Shown: positions 1 through 12,174 of the stretch, piece after piece
Layout of the letters: each line of letters begins with the position of its first letter
How positions within the stretch are numbered: the stretch's first letter is position 1
Origin: Breviolum minutum Mf 1.05b.01
Lineage: Eukaryota; Sar; Dinophyceae; Suessiales; Symbiodiniaceae
Direction: 5' to 3'
NCBI GenBank assembly: GCA_000507305.1
Contig: DF239155.1
Span: 1-64,000, forward strand
Length of the DNA stretch: 64,000 nt
The notes under the pieces: model-generated
Seen by the model: only the letters and a program-made list of their open reading frames with translations
What the model was told of the DNA's origin: nothing
Databases searched by the model: none
Translations under genes and position numbers: made by a program

Positions 1-1236
1 GGCGGATTTATCATTTAAGTGGAAGGGGTTTCTGGTTCCCAAGCTTCTCAAGTTGAGGCACTGAAACGATTGTTTCAACCAAACCAGGTAAAGCCAAGCG
101 CAAGAAGTGATGAGCACGTTTTTTCACCTTATTTGTTCCAGATGTTTTTTGGTAGTGCTTCAAACATGGGTTCTCTTTCAGCTACTTGCTGAGATGTTTT
201 CCATTTTGGTGAAGATTTTTATGAGGCTGAAACGTTACAAAAAGCAAGTGACAGCCTCAAAGCAACTGTCAAGCCAAACTATTCTTCAGGGGGCCTGCAG
301 GGCGCATTCCAAAAGGTTTGTTTAGTTGAAAACTGTCTTTGAAACCAATTCCCTTGTTTCACACACCTTCAGCTGGCCATTTCTATCAAATTAATACACT
401 TTCTCCGACAATCGAACAAAGCTCTGGAAGATGAGTTTCTCCAAAATGGTCATTTTCCACTTCATCGTTGGAGAAACATTATAATATATGCACATGTTCC
501 ATCCGAGTATGTTCCATCCAGCTATTCCCATGCCTTTCTCACAATTTCCCCTTCCTCCTAGGCATCGTGAAGAAAATCGACAGCTTCACGGCAGAAGCCT
601 ACAGCCATCTTTCAAATCACAAGGGATCCAAGGTGCAGGTGGGGTTTGGTTACAATTATACCTGGAGTTGAGGTGGGACATAATCTGATTTCCCCACGGT
701 TTCCACCCCCGCCTTGAGAGGCTCCCAAATCCATGAGTTTCCCTACCAACCCTGCCAATTACCTCGGGATCAGCTAAATTTGAGTGGTGAGTTTTCGGAA
801 GGTTTCACCATTTTTTAGCTCCTTAGAACAGCTCATTTTCAAGGGAAGCTATACATTGGAAGCGGGTTTGAAAACTTACATTGGGTCCCACATTTGTAGA
901 TCCTTTAAAGTGGGACTCAGTTTTTCTAAAGATGTTTGAATGTGGGGAGTTGGGTAGCACTTGAAACAGGATTGCCTGGTGACTTAAACATACATATTTA
1001 TATCATATTTATAGTACATATTTATGGTACGTATAGTAATAGCACACGATTTCCGAATACCTTCGTGATTTGTGATATTTGGAAGTCAGTTCCATTTGAA
1101 GTAGGATCCGAGCCATGTACAGATACAAGCCATGTTGGCGTTGTGATGGCAAGTCTTAGATCTCCAACTAATTCATGACAGCTTGGTGTTCCAAGACGCT
1201 CATGAAACGCGAGTTTTTTTGTGATATGCAAGGGAC

Positions 1237-1343
1237 TACCCTCCCTGAAACTAACAGTTCGCCCCTGAAAATTAGTGCTTGGGAGACTGGTTTCCTTGTG
1301 GGATGGCTCATGTTTTGGGGCTATGTTAGTTTCAGGGATGGTA
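1237..1343. mobile_element. Family A foldback element (MITE-like), copy 1
   Basis: Starts TACCCTCCCTGAAACTAACA and ends with the inverted form GTTAGTTTCAGGGATGGTA. The internal arm (GCCCCTGAAAATTAG and its counterpart) also folds back, so the whole element of about 107 bp can form a hairpin. It carries no coding capacity. Confidence 0.85.
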
Positions 1344-1570
1344 GTATTACATACATGGTTTTAGTTTTAGCATGTTTTAGCATGGTTTTTAGTTTTTTGT
1401 TATAGTATCTATGATGAGGGCTGGCAAATATTATCCTCCCACCCCTCTAAAAAGAAGGACATCCTGTATATTCCTGCAGCTCGTATGATATATGATGATG
1501 CTTGATTGACAAATCAAGTCCTTCGCATTCCTTTGCTATCCCCCACCACAAAATCGGATTAAAACTGCAG

Positions 1571-1683
1571 GCCCAACAGCAAGCCCCATTGGTGAAGCCT
1601 TCCGATGTCTTCCTGGTGGGCGTTCCTGGTAGTGGCTCTATTTGGTTGAGTCATATTTTGCATGGCTTGCGCAGTGATGGAAG
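1571..1683 (+). CDS. Exon with sulfotransferase PSB-loop-like motif
   Basis: Open exon following an AG acceptor (CTGCAG then GCC). It encodes AQQQAPLVKPSDVFLVGVPG and then SGSIWLSHILHGLRSDG. The strand-loop-helix pattern VFLVGxPxSGSxWL is the sulfotransferase N-terminal phosphosulfate-binding signature with substitutions. The 3' edge is uncertain, because both GA and GT donors are possible near 1678-1684. Confidence 0.5.
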
Positions 1684-4600
1684 TAGCTGGGTGTGAAAAA
1701 AGCCTAGGAGGTTGGAGGAAAAGACATTCACTCTTTCTCAGATATTATCTTTGAGATGAGGGGGCACAATTTGGGAGGAGTCTGACTTCTTATATACATT
1801 TGATACATTTGTTTGTTTCTGTATATTTGTTTTTTTTGGATTTGGGTGCTTCGTTGGATTTGAGTGTTTGAGATCATTATGTGCTGACATCTTCCGCATT
1901 TGATGATCCAACATTGTAAAATAAGTTTGGGCAGCGCTTTGTCACACTCAATTGAACAGAAGGACATACGACTTGCACAACATATCCTGCAGATGCACCG
2001 TGACTGGAAGTCAGATATGTTTACCACAGGTGTTGTGTCATGTAACGTTGGTTGATTGAATGAAACATGTGGCTGCATGGAAACCTCTCGGACTCCAAAA
2101 GCCTTTGTTACAGGTATACCCAACAGTTGTTTACTGAATCATGGATGCTAGTATAGAAATCTATACAACAAACTTGTGTAAATCAGTAAAAGATTGTTCT
2201 TTGCAAGCTGTGTTTTCATGTTCAAGTGTCATTGCAAAGAAGCTGCTGTTGACATGTGTCCTTTGCAATTTGGAAATTCCAGGTATGTCTTTCGAGGACA
2301 CCCGCAGTTTTACTTGGGGACAAGGGTCGCATGGTTCTTGAAGTTAAATCCAAAATGTGAGTCGGTTTCCTGAGGCTTGGAAAAGTGCACTGTTTTCCTG
2401 CTGTTGCAATCTACTGTAATGACGGAATTTCAGTGCATGGAATGTAATGATAGAGTTTCTGTTTAGTAAGGTATTTAATTATTGCAAGGCTTTGAAGGTT
2501 TCCGTGTAGTTCCTGTTCTGGCAGCATTCAAACGTCGCAGTGCTGGGCGGTTTTTTGAAATGATCGGAAAGAAGATCAGTATATTAGTATCCTGTAATGA
2601 TGAAGCTGTTGTTGAAGTCCCTATCCCTGAAAATATCTTTCAACTATGTTCTTACCTCTTCATTCTGGTACTTCCTAAGATTTTGGCACCACCAGAAAGA
2701 AGATTTCCTATCTTTCGTTCCTTGAGAGGTCCCAGGTTTTGTTCTTACCAGTCACCCTTTTCAAGCAGCACAGCTCATGTAGGACATTTTGGAGGTGGTC
2801 GCTTGGTATGAAACTCTGGGTGTTCGCAACACATTGCCAGAACAGCAAGGTTTAGCTCCGCGGCTCTTCCTTTCTCACAGGCCTGGTGGTGGTTATGCTA
2901 GCAGTTGCGACAATAGTTACTCTATAGTCTAGTGGAAAGTAGTAGAATGATGTAGTAGCACAACGGTAGTAGAAATTAATTTGCAAGTATTTGTAGTAGT
3001 AGGATGTAGTAGGAGGAGGAGGCGGAGGTGGAGGTGGCAAGTAGTAGGCAGTTAGGTAGTAGGTAGTTAGGTAGTAGGTAGTAGGTAGGTAGTTAGGTGG
3101 TTTGGTAGCCAGGTAGTTAGGTAGGTAGTAGATAGCTGGTAGTAGGAATGGTGGTGGTGTTGGCGGCGGCGGCAGTAGTAGTGGCAGTAGTAGGAGTAAT
3201 CGGAGTAGGAGTATGGAGTAGAGGAGCAGGAGTAGGAGTGGTAAGTAATTTAGTAAGGAAGGAAGGAAGGAAGGAAGGAAGGAAGGAAGGAAGGAAGTAG
3301 TAGAGGTAGAAGATTAGGATGGATGTAACATGTAAAATATATATCAATATAGTATTGAGATTAGGACGGATATGTAGATTGCAGTTTTCCATTTGTTGTT
3401 GCTGTTGGCATCTTTGTCTTTCTCGCTTTGCCGTGGCTACTGCCAAGCACACCAAGGTGGAACCCCTTGAAAAACATCGAAACCACAACGTAATTGCCTA
3501 TTTACTTTTGCGTTTCTGGGGGACAAGTCAGATTACTCTTTTGAACTTTCTCAGTGATTCGCTGCGAGATACTTTCAAAACTTGCCTTCCAACCTTCGCT
3601 ATGTGGTGCTGATGCGTGACCCTTTGCAAGCCGCTTGTCCGTCATGGGTCGTCATGGGTTGAGCTTGCTTCTGAGTAGTTGCCCTTTAAAAAAATATGTA
3701 TAGATATGATTAATGTAATGTAATGTACTTGCCTCTAGTTGCGAGTATTGATGAATGATGACACATGTTGTATTAATTGGCTGTGAATTGGACTTGTGAC
3801 CATAAAATGATTCATAGCCACCACTTTCCACTGGGGTTGCACTGCACGCACTGCCAAGACTAGAAAAGTAAGCAGAGACCCGAACTCATATTGTGCACAT
3901 AGTGCTTTGACACTAGAGTTATCTAATGGAGTGTTCCCGTATTACCTATTAAAGTTTCTATATGTCAACTATCAATGACATTTGCATGTTGGGTCATTCT
4001 GCCATCAAATGCAACGCCAACAAGCCAAGCTACCTTCAGTTTCTGAAGGTGCTCCAATCCCAGTATGCACTCTTTTGCAATAGCTCTTGGACCGAACTTG
4101 CAGGAGTCCCTCCAGGGTTGCTCTTATGTTGTGCTGAATTTCTTCAGATGGCTAATTATCAGTCCATGGTCCATGATGCGTTGTTCTCTTTTTTTGTAGA
4201 ATGACAGTGTGTTTTTTCCATCCCAACATTATCTCGTTGCCCATATCCCTAAACCAACATAACCTTCCTGAGAACCGACACATGACCCCCTCCCAACTTG
4301 GGTGAGCCGCCACCAGGAGTGAAGCGTGGTGAGATGACCTTGAATTTGTTCACAGCTGCCATCTTTGCGCGAACCAATCGCAATGACAGGGGGGCATGGA
4401 GGTCTAGGTGGTGGTTTCAAAGAACCCCGAAATCTGGGGAATTGATCCAATTTGACTGATATTGTTCAAATTAAATGGGTTGAAACCACCAATTAGATGT
4501 TAATTGCTTGCATCCAGTTGATCTCTCAGCTACAGCTAATGTCAACCCTGAATTAACAATCCTCCCCCCGCTTCCCCCCATGGCTACAAGGTCCAGAAGG

Positions 4601-6530
4601 TCCAGAAGATTTGAACCTCTCCCCTGACACCCCCAAACCCCAAACCAACTAGACTTCTAGAGCTAGGAATATGCAGGAAAGGATTATGAAAAGGAAGTGA
4701 AGTGAAAACCCTCTTAGAGACCTACCTCTTTGGCTAGGGATATGGATGAAAGGATTATGAAAAGGAGACGACTTGAAAACCTTATCACTCAATGAACATT
4801 CTATATTTTGTTTGGGTATCTTTTGGTTACTTGCGCTGTTGGAATGATGTGGGAGATTTGGATTCATTCTTAAGGATCGTACCTAAGCCATCACATGTGC
4901 AATTTGTAACCAATCCTTGTTTTGAATTTTGGAATTACCTCTAACCAATGAAATTCTGAACATTTTACGGAGTTTATTTCTAATGGTTGCAGTTCGACCG
5001 TTGGTCCGCCCTGCAGGAGATTTGGAATTACATCGTGGATTGGTACAAGTGTTGCTGGACAAAGCCTGAGGCTATTGCATCGGGAATTACCATCATTGGA
5101 TGTTCAACTCTGTGTATCAGAAAACGAACATGGCTAGCTGGACAATTACCCTTGTTAATTGGAGATGCATCACAAATGGTGCACACATTCACCACGTCCA
5201 AGCTCAACAGCCTTTTCTCCTCCAGGCCTTTTGGATCACCTACGAGGCAGTTTGGGGGGGAACCGTGGTGTTTTTTTCTGGTGTGCATATGAAAATTGAA
5301 TATCATGATGTCAGAAGGGCTGTTGAAAAGTGAAAAAAAATACTTGCAGTGTTATGTTTATTTGATATTTGCATGTATAAATTTTGTTGCTATTCACAAT
5401 CACAAAAAATCACTTCAATCTTGACATGTTGTGGGATTTTGCCAAGTCTGTGTCAGCCACGTGCCAGTCATTGCTATACGATGGCTTTTATGAATGTTGT
5501 TTAAAGCATCCCACCTCAATGGAAAAAACGCATCTTGGGGATGTCTGAAATAGCGCCAATTTCACCCCATGGCCCCTGCCGTTCAGCAAAGGACTTCCTG
5601 GAAGATCCAGCAACACAGTGACACGGTCGCAGGTTGTTTATTCCACCAACAGCTAACACCATCGATGTCTGAATCCATTGGAGACATTGGGACCTGTGAC
5701 ATGTTCAGATAAGAAGATGGGTGGAAGTAGCCAAAGAGATGCAGAGAATGAAAGGATTATGTGCCAGAGATATACCGTTCCCAACATAATTAGCGGCATC
5801 GGTATCGTCCTCATGTCCTTCTTTCGATTCCATATGTATGTCGTGGTGATGATGTACAGCAATCGGGAGCGTCTTTTGTCGTCAACACATTTCATCATTG
5901 ATTCGATTGGCATTTGTGCATCAGCATCATCTTCAAAACGACCTTGTTGAACATGTTGCATATTTATGTGTCTATGTGGTTGTTTTCCAGATATGTTTTG
6001 TATCTTACATCATTGACAACGATTTAAAGATTTGCCCACTTGGACGGTCTCATTGCTGTCACAATCCCATCGTTTCGCAAGGATCCGAAAGCTCGGCAAA
6101 TTTCTTCTTGCCGATGCTCCAGGCAGCTGGGTGGGTGTGGGGGAGGGGTTGGTGGGGAAAATTTCCTTACTCCGGGAGGACCTTGGAGGACCTTGGGGTT
6201 TCCTAAGAGCCCCTACATAATTTGGAGATAATTGAAATATGATATAATACGATGAAATATGCATATTTGTATAGTGAATTAATACATGATACATGATGAT
6301 GGTACTAGTACATAGTATATAATATTGCACGACAGAAGCGAACGTGTCATTTCTACAATCAGGCATCATTTGTATAATTGTTGACACTTGCAGTCTCCAA
6401 AGATAGGGATGGTTGTGGATTCAGCTAACCTTCTTGGTGCAGGTCCGGATGTTATCAAAAAAGTGGTGCAACAAAGCAGCCGTGACTACATGATGCAGCA
6501 GCTCGACGTGTCAGGCCTTGAAGGCTTAAC
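1571..6530 (+). CDS. Sulfotransferase-like gene, dispersed exons (partial)
   Basis: Four open segments in order resemble a PAPS-dependent sulfotransferase, an enzyme that moves sulfate from PAPS to a hydroxyl or amine. (1) About 1571-1683, after CTGCAG, reads KPSDVFLVGVPGSGSIWLSH, matching the N-terminal strand plus 5'-phosphosulfate loop (family form PKSGTTW). (2) About 3571-3647 reads LRYVVLMRDPLQAACPSW, matching the 3'-phosphate-binding segment (family form YVVRNPKD). (3) About 4993-5079 begins FDRWSALQEIWNYIVDWYKC, like the substrate-side helix. (4) About 6394-6530 contains VIKKVVQQSSRDYMMQ, like the late 'ssFekMk' helix. The order and spacing fit one gene with long introns, but the loop is degenerate (SGSIW for SGTTW, and PG for PK) and several linking exons were not found. 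It could be a diverged member or a decaying copy. The family call is inference from short motifs; I do not know the substrate. Confidence 0.45.
2880..3320. repeat. GTAGT/GGTAG-rich simple repeat with (GGAA)n tract
   Basis: A purine-skewed + strand made of degenerate GTAGTAG, TAGGTAG and GGAGGAGG units, ending in an uninterrupted GGAA array at about 3254-3297. The long minus-strand frames here are low-complexity artefacts. Confidence 0.9.
3571..3647 (+). CDS. Exon with sulfotransferase 3'-phosphate-site-like motif
   Basis: Reads YFQNLPSNLRYVVLMRDPLQ and then AACPSW, followed by a GT donor at 3648. The hydrophobic strand ending in RDP resembles the conserved YVVRNPKD segment of sulfotransferases. 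It belongs with the 1571-1683 exon on order and theme. The 5' edge after GCTGCGAG is tentative. Confidence 0.45.
4404..4496. mobile_element. Family E foldback element, copy 1
   Basis: TIRs CTAGGTGGTGGTTTCAA and TTGAAACCACCAATTAG flank a centre containing the family-typical GATCCAATTTGACTGAT. The length is about 93 bp, complete at both ends. Confidence 0.85.
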
Positions 6531-7411
6531 ACAAATTCTGCTTGAAACGGTTGTAGTATTTGTTTCTTTGGCAACAACTCCAGCAACAAGGTAGAGTTGA
6601 AAGTGACGAGGTGACATTGCTTGAGAGTCATGTTGGTCCTTAGATATGTTTTCTTGAAACGACCCAACATCTATTTCCTCGTCCAAGAAGCACCCGAAAG
6701 TCGCCTGCTAGCCACCTGAGGTATGAATCAAAGTTTGATAAGCACAAGCTTATGGACTCACTTCCACTCTTCCAATATAAAGATGGATCCTGGGTCCTGG
6801 AAGGTTTGGGATGATTGAAAGATACAGATTTGTTTGTATTGGAAATGGAAGGAAAGGACGGCAAAGAACCATATTTCGTGTTGGTGTTTTGAAGTCAGGT
6901 AAGTTGATAAAATTTTGAAACCTTGGATTGCAGCTGTTGTTTTTTGCACATGTTGTGAATGGTTTGGTGGATGGTTGGCACGACAACCTCCAAGTAACTA
7001 TGATCATTGCTTTTTGTAGACCCATGAGTGCCACAATGTAGAATTGGAGCAGTGTAAGAAACACAACACATTTTGCTAGGTCACCAAACAGAGAAAGAAA
7101 ATCACATTCTGGATTCCAACAAAGGCCACTCCGACAAAGCCGGTCACGCCGTTTGCCCCAACAAGCAATGAGGATCACGTGCACATCTGCCGCGGATTCG
7201 CGACGATGCGTCTCTGGAGGTACGAGTTGGGTTCGGATGGATAGCTAGCGCAACCAGAAGCAATTCGAATCAAGCAGATGAATTAAAAGCTGATGATTTA
7301 TTTGAAGTACTTGCAGGATGAACATGAAGGGATAGATAAAACTAGATTTGAAATCAATTTTACATCAAAAAACATCGGATTGACTATTAGCAAAAATGGC
7401 AACAAAATGGC

Positions 7412-7535
7412 AACCCAATGTTTGTGAATTTGGGGTGTTTCCACTTGGTCCGTGAAGTTGTTTCCCAATTTGGAGGTCCATCCAAAGTTGTTGGAACTTA
7501 TGGAGGTTCGATGGCACAGGAGCCGCTGCTGCTGG
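7412..7535 (+). CDS. Open exon of an unidentified gene (possible Gfo/Idh-like segment)
   Basis: Open segment containing NLGCFHLVREVVSQFGGPSK followed by VVGTYGGSMAQEPLLL and a GTGAG donor near 7534. The pattern N-L-G-C-x-H-L...F-G-x-P-x-x-V recalls the oxidoreductase signature after the NAD fold in Gfo/Idh/MocA proteins, but no Rossmann exon was found. The name is only a suggestion and the 5' edge is unclear. Confidence 0.3.
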
Positions 7536-8140
7536 TGAGTTGTTTGATGATTTTTTTACGGTCTAAGATGGTAATTTTGTGTAATTTTGTAGACAAAAAT
7601 CGCCAAAAACATGTTGAATTTTTGTGTTTTTTTGGTGGGGGAGGGAAGATTCCTCAATGTATATAATAGTATAACTATGGATATTGACCTTGCCTTAAAT
7701 TGCATTTACCTTAATCATGTTCATGGCTTGCTTTCAGCTTGATTTGTGGTAGTGGAATGCATTGGGCTGGCAGTGTTGGCATTTTGGTACACTGATTGTT
7801 GTGTCTTGGCTCACCTTTCTCCCGTGCTCGGAATGATTTCACTCGCCCATATTCTTTCGGATTCTGGAACTGAGGTTATCCCTCAATCGCATACCGACAT
7901 CAACATTAATTGGATATGCCCCTAGCGTACACATCCAGTATATAGTGCAAATGGCAGTTTCATACAAATCCTCGTTGGCCTTTAACATGTGTCCCATTTT
8001 GGTGGTTAGAGAAAGATTCCCACTTCTCATAGTGATGACACGGAAATACGGAAAAAAGACATGGAAAGGATGTTCTTGACTGCTTTTTTAAATGGTATTC
8101 ATAAACCAGCCTTAACTGCTTTAGCCAGATTTCTTCCATC

Positions 8141-8268
8141 CAGATGCTGCCAGGATTGTGGGGCCTGTCACGGGTTTCCAGAGCTATGCAGACATGCGCA
8201 GGGCCATCCAACAACGTCAAGTCCATGCGGTGTCAGGAGCCGCGCATCTCTTGCTGGTTTGAATGGTG
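8141..8268 (+). CDS. Coding-like exon, unidentified
   Basis: An open frame reads RIVGPVTGFQSYADMRRAIQ and then QRQVHAVSGAAHLLLV before a TGA. Composition and the AG/GT-flanked context look exonic, but I do not recognise the family. It may belong with the open segments at about 8711-8830 and 9884-9975. Confidence 0.35.
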
Positions 8269-8710
8269 AGCCTGTCAGGTGCAGTAAGAGATTGTATGAT
8301 GGGTGCGAAATTGGTGTTTGTATCATTGTATCATATATAGATACATGATATTACTGAATGCAGTATTATTTGAATCTTGAGGATAAGCTGTTTGTTCCCA
8401 ACATTTGTGTGCTTGATTCTGGATCAAATCGAATCAAGGTATTCGCTACCAGAGTTTGGTCAGGACAAATTACGAATCCCTACTGCTACGGGATAATGTC
8501 CTTCCGATCATACATATTTTCCATTTGCTTGTCGGCTTGATATTAGGGTAGCAAACAGAGAGCAGATTTAGTAATTTTAAAGATTCCAGTCGGCCATGAG
8601 CGTTCCACTATTTGACATTGGAATCATTCTTTCGAAGTCACTTGATGTACTATAGATATATGTGCCTAGGCTACTAACTAGGTGGTTCAAACATATTTCT
8701 TATGTTTACA

Positions 8711-8829
8711 GCAAAAAAACTGGCGGGAAGATGATGACAATCTCAGCTGCAAAAACACCAGGATCCTTGGAAAGCTGGATGCCACGGTCTCATGGAATGT
8801 CGCCACTTGGGATGAACTTTTCCAAGTGG
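8711..8829 (+). CDS. Coding-like exon, unidentified
   Basis: Preceded by TTTACAG and followed by a GTGAGC donor at about 8830. The frame reads QKNWREDDDNLSCKNTRILG and then KLDATVSWNVATWDELFQV. The balanced composition and canonical borders support an exon. I do not recognise the family. Confidence 0.45.
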
Positions 8830-8990
8830 TGAGCGCATAAAGATTCCCAAATTATGAGTGCTGAGTGGTTGCAAGTGGTACATCTATGACATATGTTTAA
8901 TGACAACATAATGAAGATATACACAGAGTTGATGTATCTTGAAGCACTGCATATTGTTTAGCCACCCGCATTGGGATGTTTCTAATCATG

Positions 8991-8991
8991 G

Positions 8992-9041
<50 letters not shown>
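8991..9041. repeat. (GAT)n microsatellite
   Basis: Uninterrupted GAT/ATG trinucleotide run of about 17 units. It would read as poly-Asp in one frame but lies in intron-like DNA. Confidence 0.95.
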
Positions 9042-9497
9042 CGATCGTTTGGTGTCGTTTTATGCATTCATGGGTCTATATTTTTTGGATCCGGAGAGAA
9101 TTCGGACAATTGTGTGTTTCAATGTTGTTGATCCCGCAGAATGACGGATTGAGGGAGGAATTTTCAGAACTCCTCTAAGGGATTGAATTCAACTCACAAT
9201 TAGGCAGCAGCTAGCAGGATGAATGAAGTCCCGCATCACACGTGAGCGATGCGAATTAGTTTTTTTGAAGTTCTTAATTCTTCTACAAGAAAGATATGAG
9301 TGATTGTATGGAAATGACCAAATTCCAGGGATTGAAGCATCATGTCAACCTGAGGCACCTCCTATTTGCCATGCTGTTGTTTTGCGGTTTGTCCTTAGCA
9401 TTCATCGGCTTCCTGGCCTTGAAACAATGCTTGGGGAGTTGAGTTGACAAGTTGACATCCCGCTCGCTGGTTGAATTTGTTGATATAAAAAAATATG

Positions 9498-9603
9498 TAC
9501 TCACCCGAAAACTAACATGGAACCCAAAAATGGAGATTTGGAAGATGAGTTTCCTTTTCAAACAGGTGATTTTTAGGTTCCATGTTAGTTTACGGGAGTG
9601 TAC
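9498..9603. mobile_element. Family B foldback element, copy 1
   Basis: Left end TACTCACCCGAAAACTAACA, right end GTTAGTTTACGGGAGTGTA, with the inner arms AACATGGAACCC and GGTTCCATGTT pairing. About 106 bp. Related copies occur at 36090 and 41572. Confidence 0.8.
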
Positions 9604-9883
9604 ATATATATATATATATACACATACACGTGTGTATGAAACAATTTGAAATATTTGAAACTTTCTGAAAATTTGAAGATTCTCCAATATTTACAGTAGC
9701 AACATTGCTCCTTGCTTTCCAAGAAAACATGGAATTTCATGTCCAATTACCCAGGTGACGAGGGTTGAAGACGCTGGATCATTTTTTTTCTTTTGACCAA
9801 ACTGTTGTTGATGGCAATACTACTCAATGGATCTAAAATCAACTATATATATATATATATATTCATTATTCAACTGGTGCAGG

Positions 9884-9975
9884 ATTTCAACCATCAGTAT
9901 CACAATCCCGCCCAACCTCATGGCATTCACATCCCAGCAAAGGAGATACTTCTACTGAAATCAGGCTGTTTGGTT
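9884..9975 (+). CDS. Coding-like exon, unidentified
   Basis: Follows GGTGCAG and reads DFNHQYHNPAQPHGIHIPAK and then EILLLKSG. The composition is exon-like and the acceptor is AG|G. The family is not recognised. It lies between the 8.7 kb open exon and the segments near 10.9-12.2 kb and may be part of the same gene. Confidence 0.4.
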
Positions 9976-10534
9976 AATTCACCTGAGGTTCAACAAGAAG
10001 CTTGTTGTGTCAACTGTGTTTATCAAAGAAATATGAAACCTTTGGCTCCCTAAAGCCGAATCTTAACGGAATTTTGAAGTGTAGCGGAGGGACATTCAAA
10101 GGATGAACAACAAAAACACCCCATCAAAGTGCTGACAGCATCATTGGGATTGGACTATTAGACTGTCACATGGATACAACCGGGGAGCATCAACAACAAA
10201 AAAACAGGTTTACAGCCGACCTTGACACGATCATTGATCACCAGGCGTTTTTGTTGGGGATTTTTTCCGGGAAAAGATGATGAGAGTTGCAGGACACCAG
10301 GGTAACTGGAGGCGCCTCCCCCTCATGCTAGGCAGAGAGGTCGGTGGATATATGTAATATATATATTATATACATATTTATTATATACTATGTATAACAT
10401 TATAACATAATATAACAGATAGTCTCAGTAGTTTAGTGGTTTCGGCAGGAACAGTCTGATTCCATTTCGTTTGGATGCGACTATTTCCAAACCTGAACCA
10501 TTAATCAACTGTAGACAATCATACACCCTCGTAA

Positions 10535-10621
10535 ACAAGCCTGGAATGTGAACATGTTGGAAAAGGAAACTCCTTTACAAACTGTCCATGCTTTGGTTTC
10601 ATGTTAGTTTTCCGAAGTGTA
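10535..10621. mobile_element. Degenerate family B element
   Basis: The right half (CATGTTAGTTTTCCGAAGTGTA) matches family B. The left half is strongly decayed. Confidence 0.5.
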
Positions 10622-10759
10622 TATACATAGATAGTCATAGGTATAAGGGCAAACAAGAAAAAAATATATATCTCACGACCTCACCGTTCACCTAACCTGG
10701 CAGATTCCCAACTTCCCTCAAATTGCATCATTCCAACAATGATGAAAATTGGGTGAACT

Positions 10760-10866
10760 TACCCTCCCTGAAACTAACAGTTCCCCCCTGCAAATGGATG
10801 GTTGGAATACTGGTTTCCTTTTGGGAAACCCTATTTTCAGGTTATATGTGAGTTTCCGGGAGGGTA
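10760..10866. mobile_element. Family A foldback element, copy 2
   Basis: Left TACCCTCCCTGAAACTAACA and right GTGAGTTTCCGGGAGGGTA, with the family-typical GGATGGTTGGAATACTGG centre. About 107 bp, complete. Confidence 0.88.
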
Positions 10867-10881
10867 CTTGTTTGTTTCCTA

Positions 10882-10969
10882 GGCAAGAAATGGCACGAAT
10901 CACATCTTTTTCCGTTAGGCCCTTATCACTTCCAGATGACGCCAAGCATTGCAGGCTACAAATCCTAAG
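10882..10969 (+). CDS. Coding-like exon, unidentified
   Basis: After TTTCCTAG the frame reads KKWHESHLFPLGPYHFQMTP and then SIAGYKS before TAA. A GC donor after SIA would avoid the stop. It starts about 15 bp after the family A element. The family is not recognised. Confidence 0.35.
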
Positions 10970-11912
10970 CCGGTCGCAGTATCGAAGGATGATGAGCACG
11001 GTCGCTCAAGGTTTGATCTCTGATGAGATCTAAAATCGAGGTGACTTTTGTGCGGGATTATGGATGGTTTTGTACAGCTTAAGAGTGTCAGTGCCTATTG
11101 GAAGCAGAAGAACTCTTACTACAGATTCAGCATACACTAATATCTATGTGTTAGACATAATATTGCTCACTACGACTGTCAATGTTTCTGAACCCAAACG
11201 ATCCCGGTTGTTTGCATCTCAGGTCATTTTATGGAATCCAAGATGCTTGGCAGATAAAGTTGCAGTCACAAAGCCATAGATGTGAAATGACGCAAACAGG
11301 CGGCATTGTATAGGTTCACCTGTTTATGTTGAAAACTCTTGGTATGCAGTTACAGTAAATCTGGTTTTGGTATGACGATTGCATGTTTTTTTGCTGTTTT
11401 TTAATAGAATATAATACAATGTTTTGGTGCGCACCTAAAAAGGAAGCAATAGTGTATCAACAATCGTACATCTCTGCCAGTTGCGTCTCCAAGTGATGGA
11501 TCATGAAAAAAAGGTGCCCTTTTTGACCCTAGAATCACAGCGCTTGTATAGATTCATAATGATTCATAGATATAGATATAGCATGATATAGCCAGATTCT
11601 AAGGAATTTGGTGTTTTGTGAGATGCTGTCAGTAGTTTTATGTCAACAATGTAAGACGTGGTTCTCATCTTAGGCACAACTCGACTGAAGTTAATCCTTT
11701 CAAGTTGCATCTAGGCCTACCTGGAAAAGGTAGTTTAGCAAGGGAAAAATTGGATTGGTGAACACTAGAAGTATCCCACAATGATGACATTTGATATCTT
11801 GGAGATCCCCAATTATACTGAAGATTGGGAAACAAATATGTTGTATGATTGTATCGGAATGGAATTTTCAAATTCCTTTTGGCAATTTCCAAAAACATGC
11901 CAAAACTGCAAT

Positions 11913-12020
11913 ACTCATAGCATCCATGTATGGTATATTTACCTACATTTACCTACATGAAAACCATAAAAATCAACCATCCATGTAGGTAAATATACCA
12001 GTCCCATAGATGCTATATGG
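11913..12020. mobile_element. Family D foldback element, copy 1
   Basis: Arms CATCCATGTATGGTATATTT and GGTAAATATACCAGTCCCAT with an internal TTTACCTACAT pair form a near-perfect hairpin of about 105 bp. It ends about 20 bp before a predicted exon at 12040. Confidence 0.85.
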
Positions 12021-12039
12021 GATATCCTTTGACTCTCAG

Positions 12040-12174
12040 GAAGATGGATCCGGAGGTAAAGGCCGGGCCAACCAGCGCTGGTGGTTTTATCGTTTGATGC
12101 CTTGGGTCCATGCCTCCGCGACACAAGATTCGCCGGAAAAGGTTTTTCCGTGGGAAAACCTGCCGGCGCAATAG
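12040..12174 (+). CDS. Terminal exon of an unidentified gene
   Basis: After acceptor GACTCTCAG the frame stays open for 44 codons to a TAG at 12172-12174. It begins EDGSGGKGRANQRWWFYRLM and ends KVFPWENLPAQ. It is distinctly more GC-rich than its flanks, as expected for an exon. It probably ends the gene whose earlier open exons lie at 7.4-11 kb, but that link is inferred from position only. The family is not recognised. Confidence 0.5.
   Translation, partial: EDGSGGKGRANQRWWFYRLMPWVHASATQDSPEKVFPWENLPAQ

Noticed and set aside
2852..3488. Minus-strand frames rich in Pro/Ser/Thr
   Set aside because: They are translations of the GTAGT and GGAA simple repeats, with no non-repetitive coding sequence.
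10718..11033. Overlapping + and - ORFs containing PETNSSPLQMDGWNTGF-type peptides
   Set aside because: This peptide recurs wherever a family A element occurs and comes from its hairpin sequence, not from a protein family.
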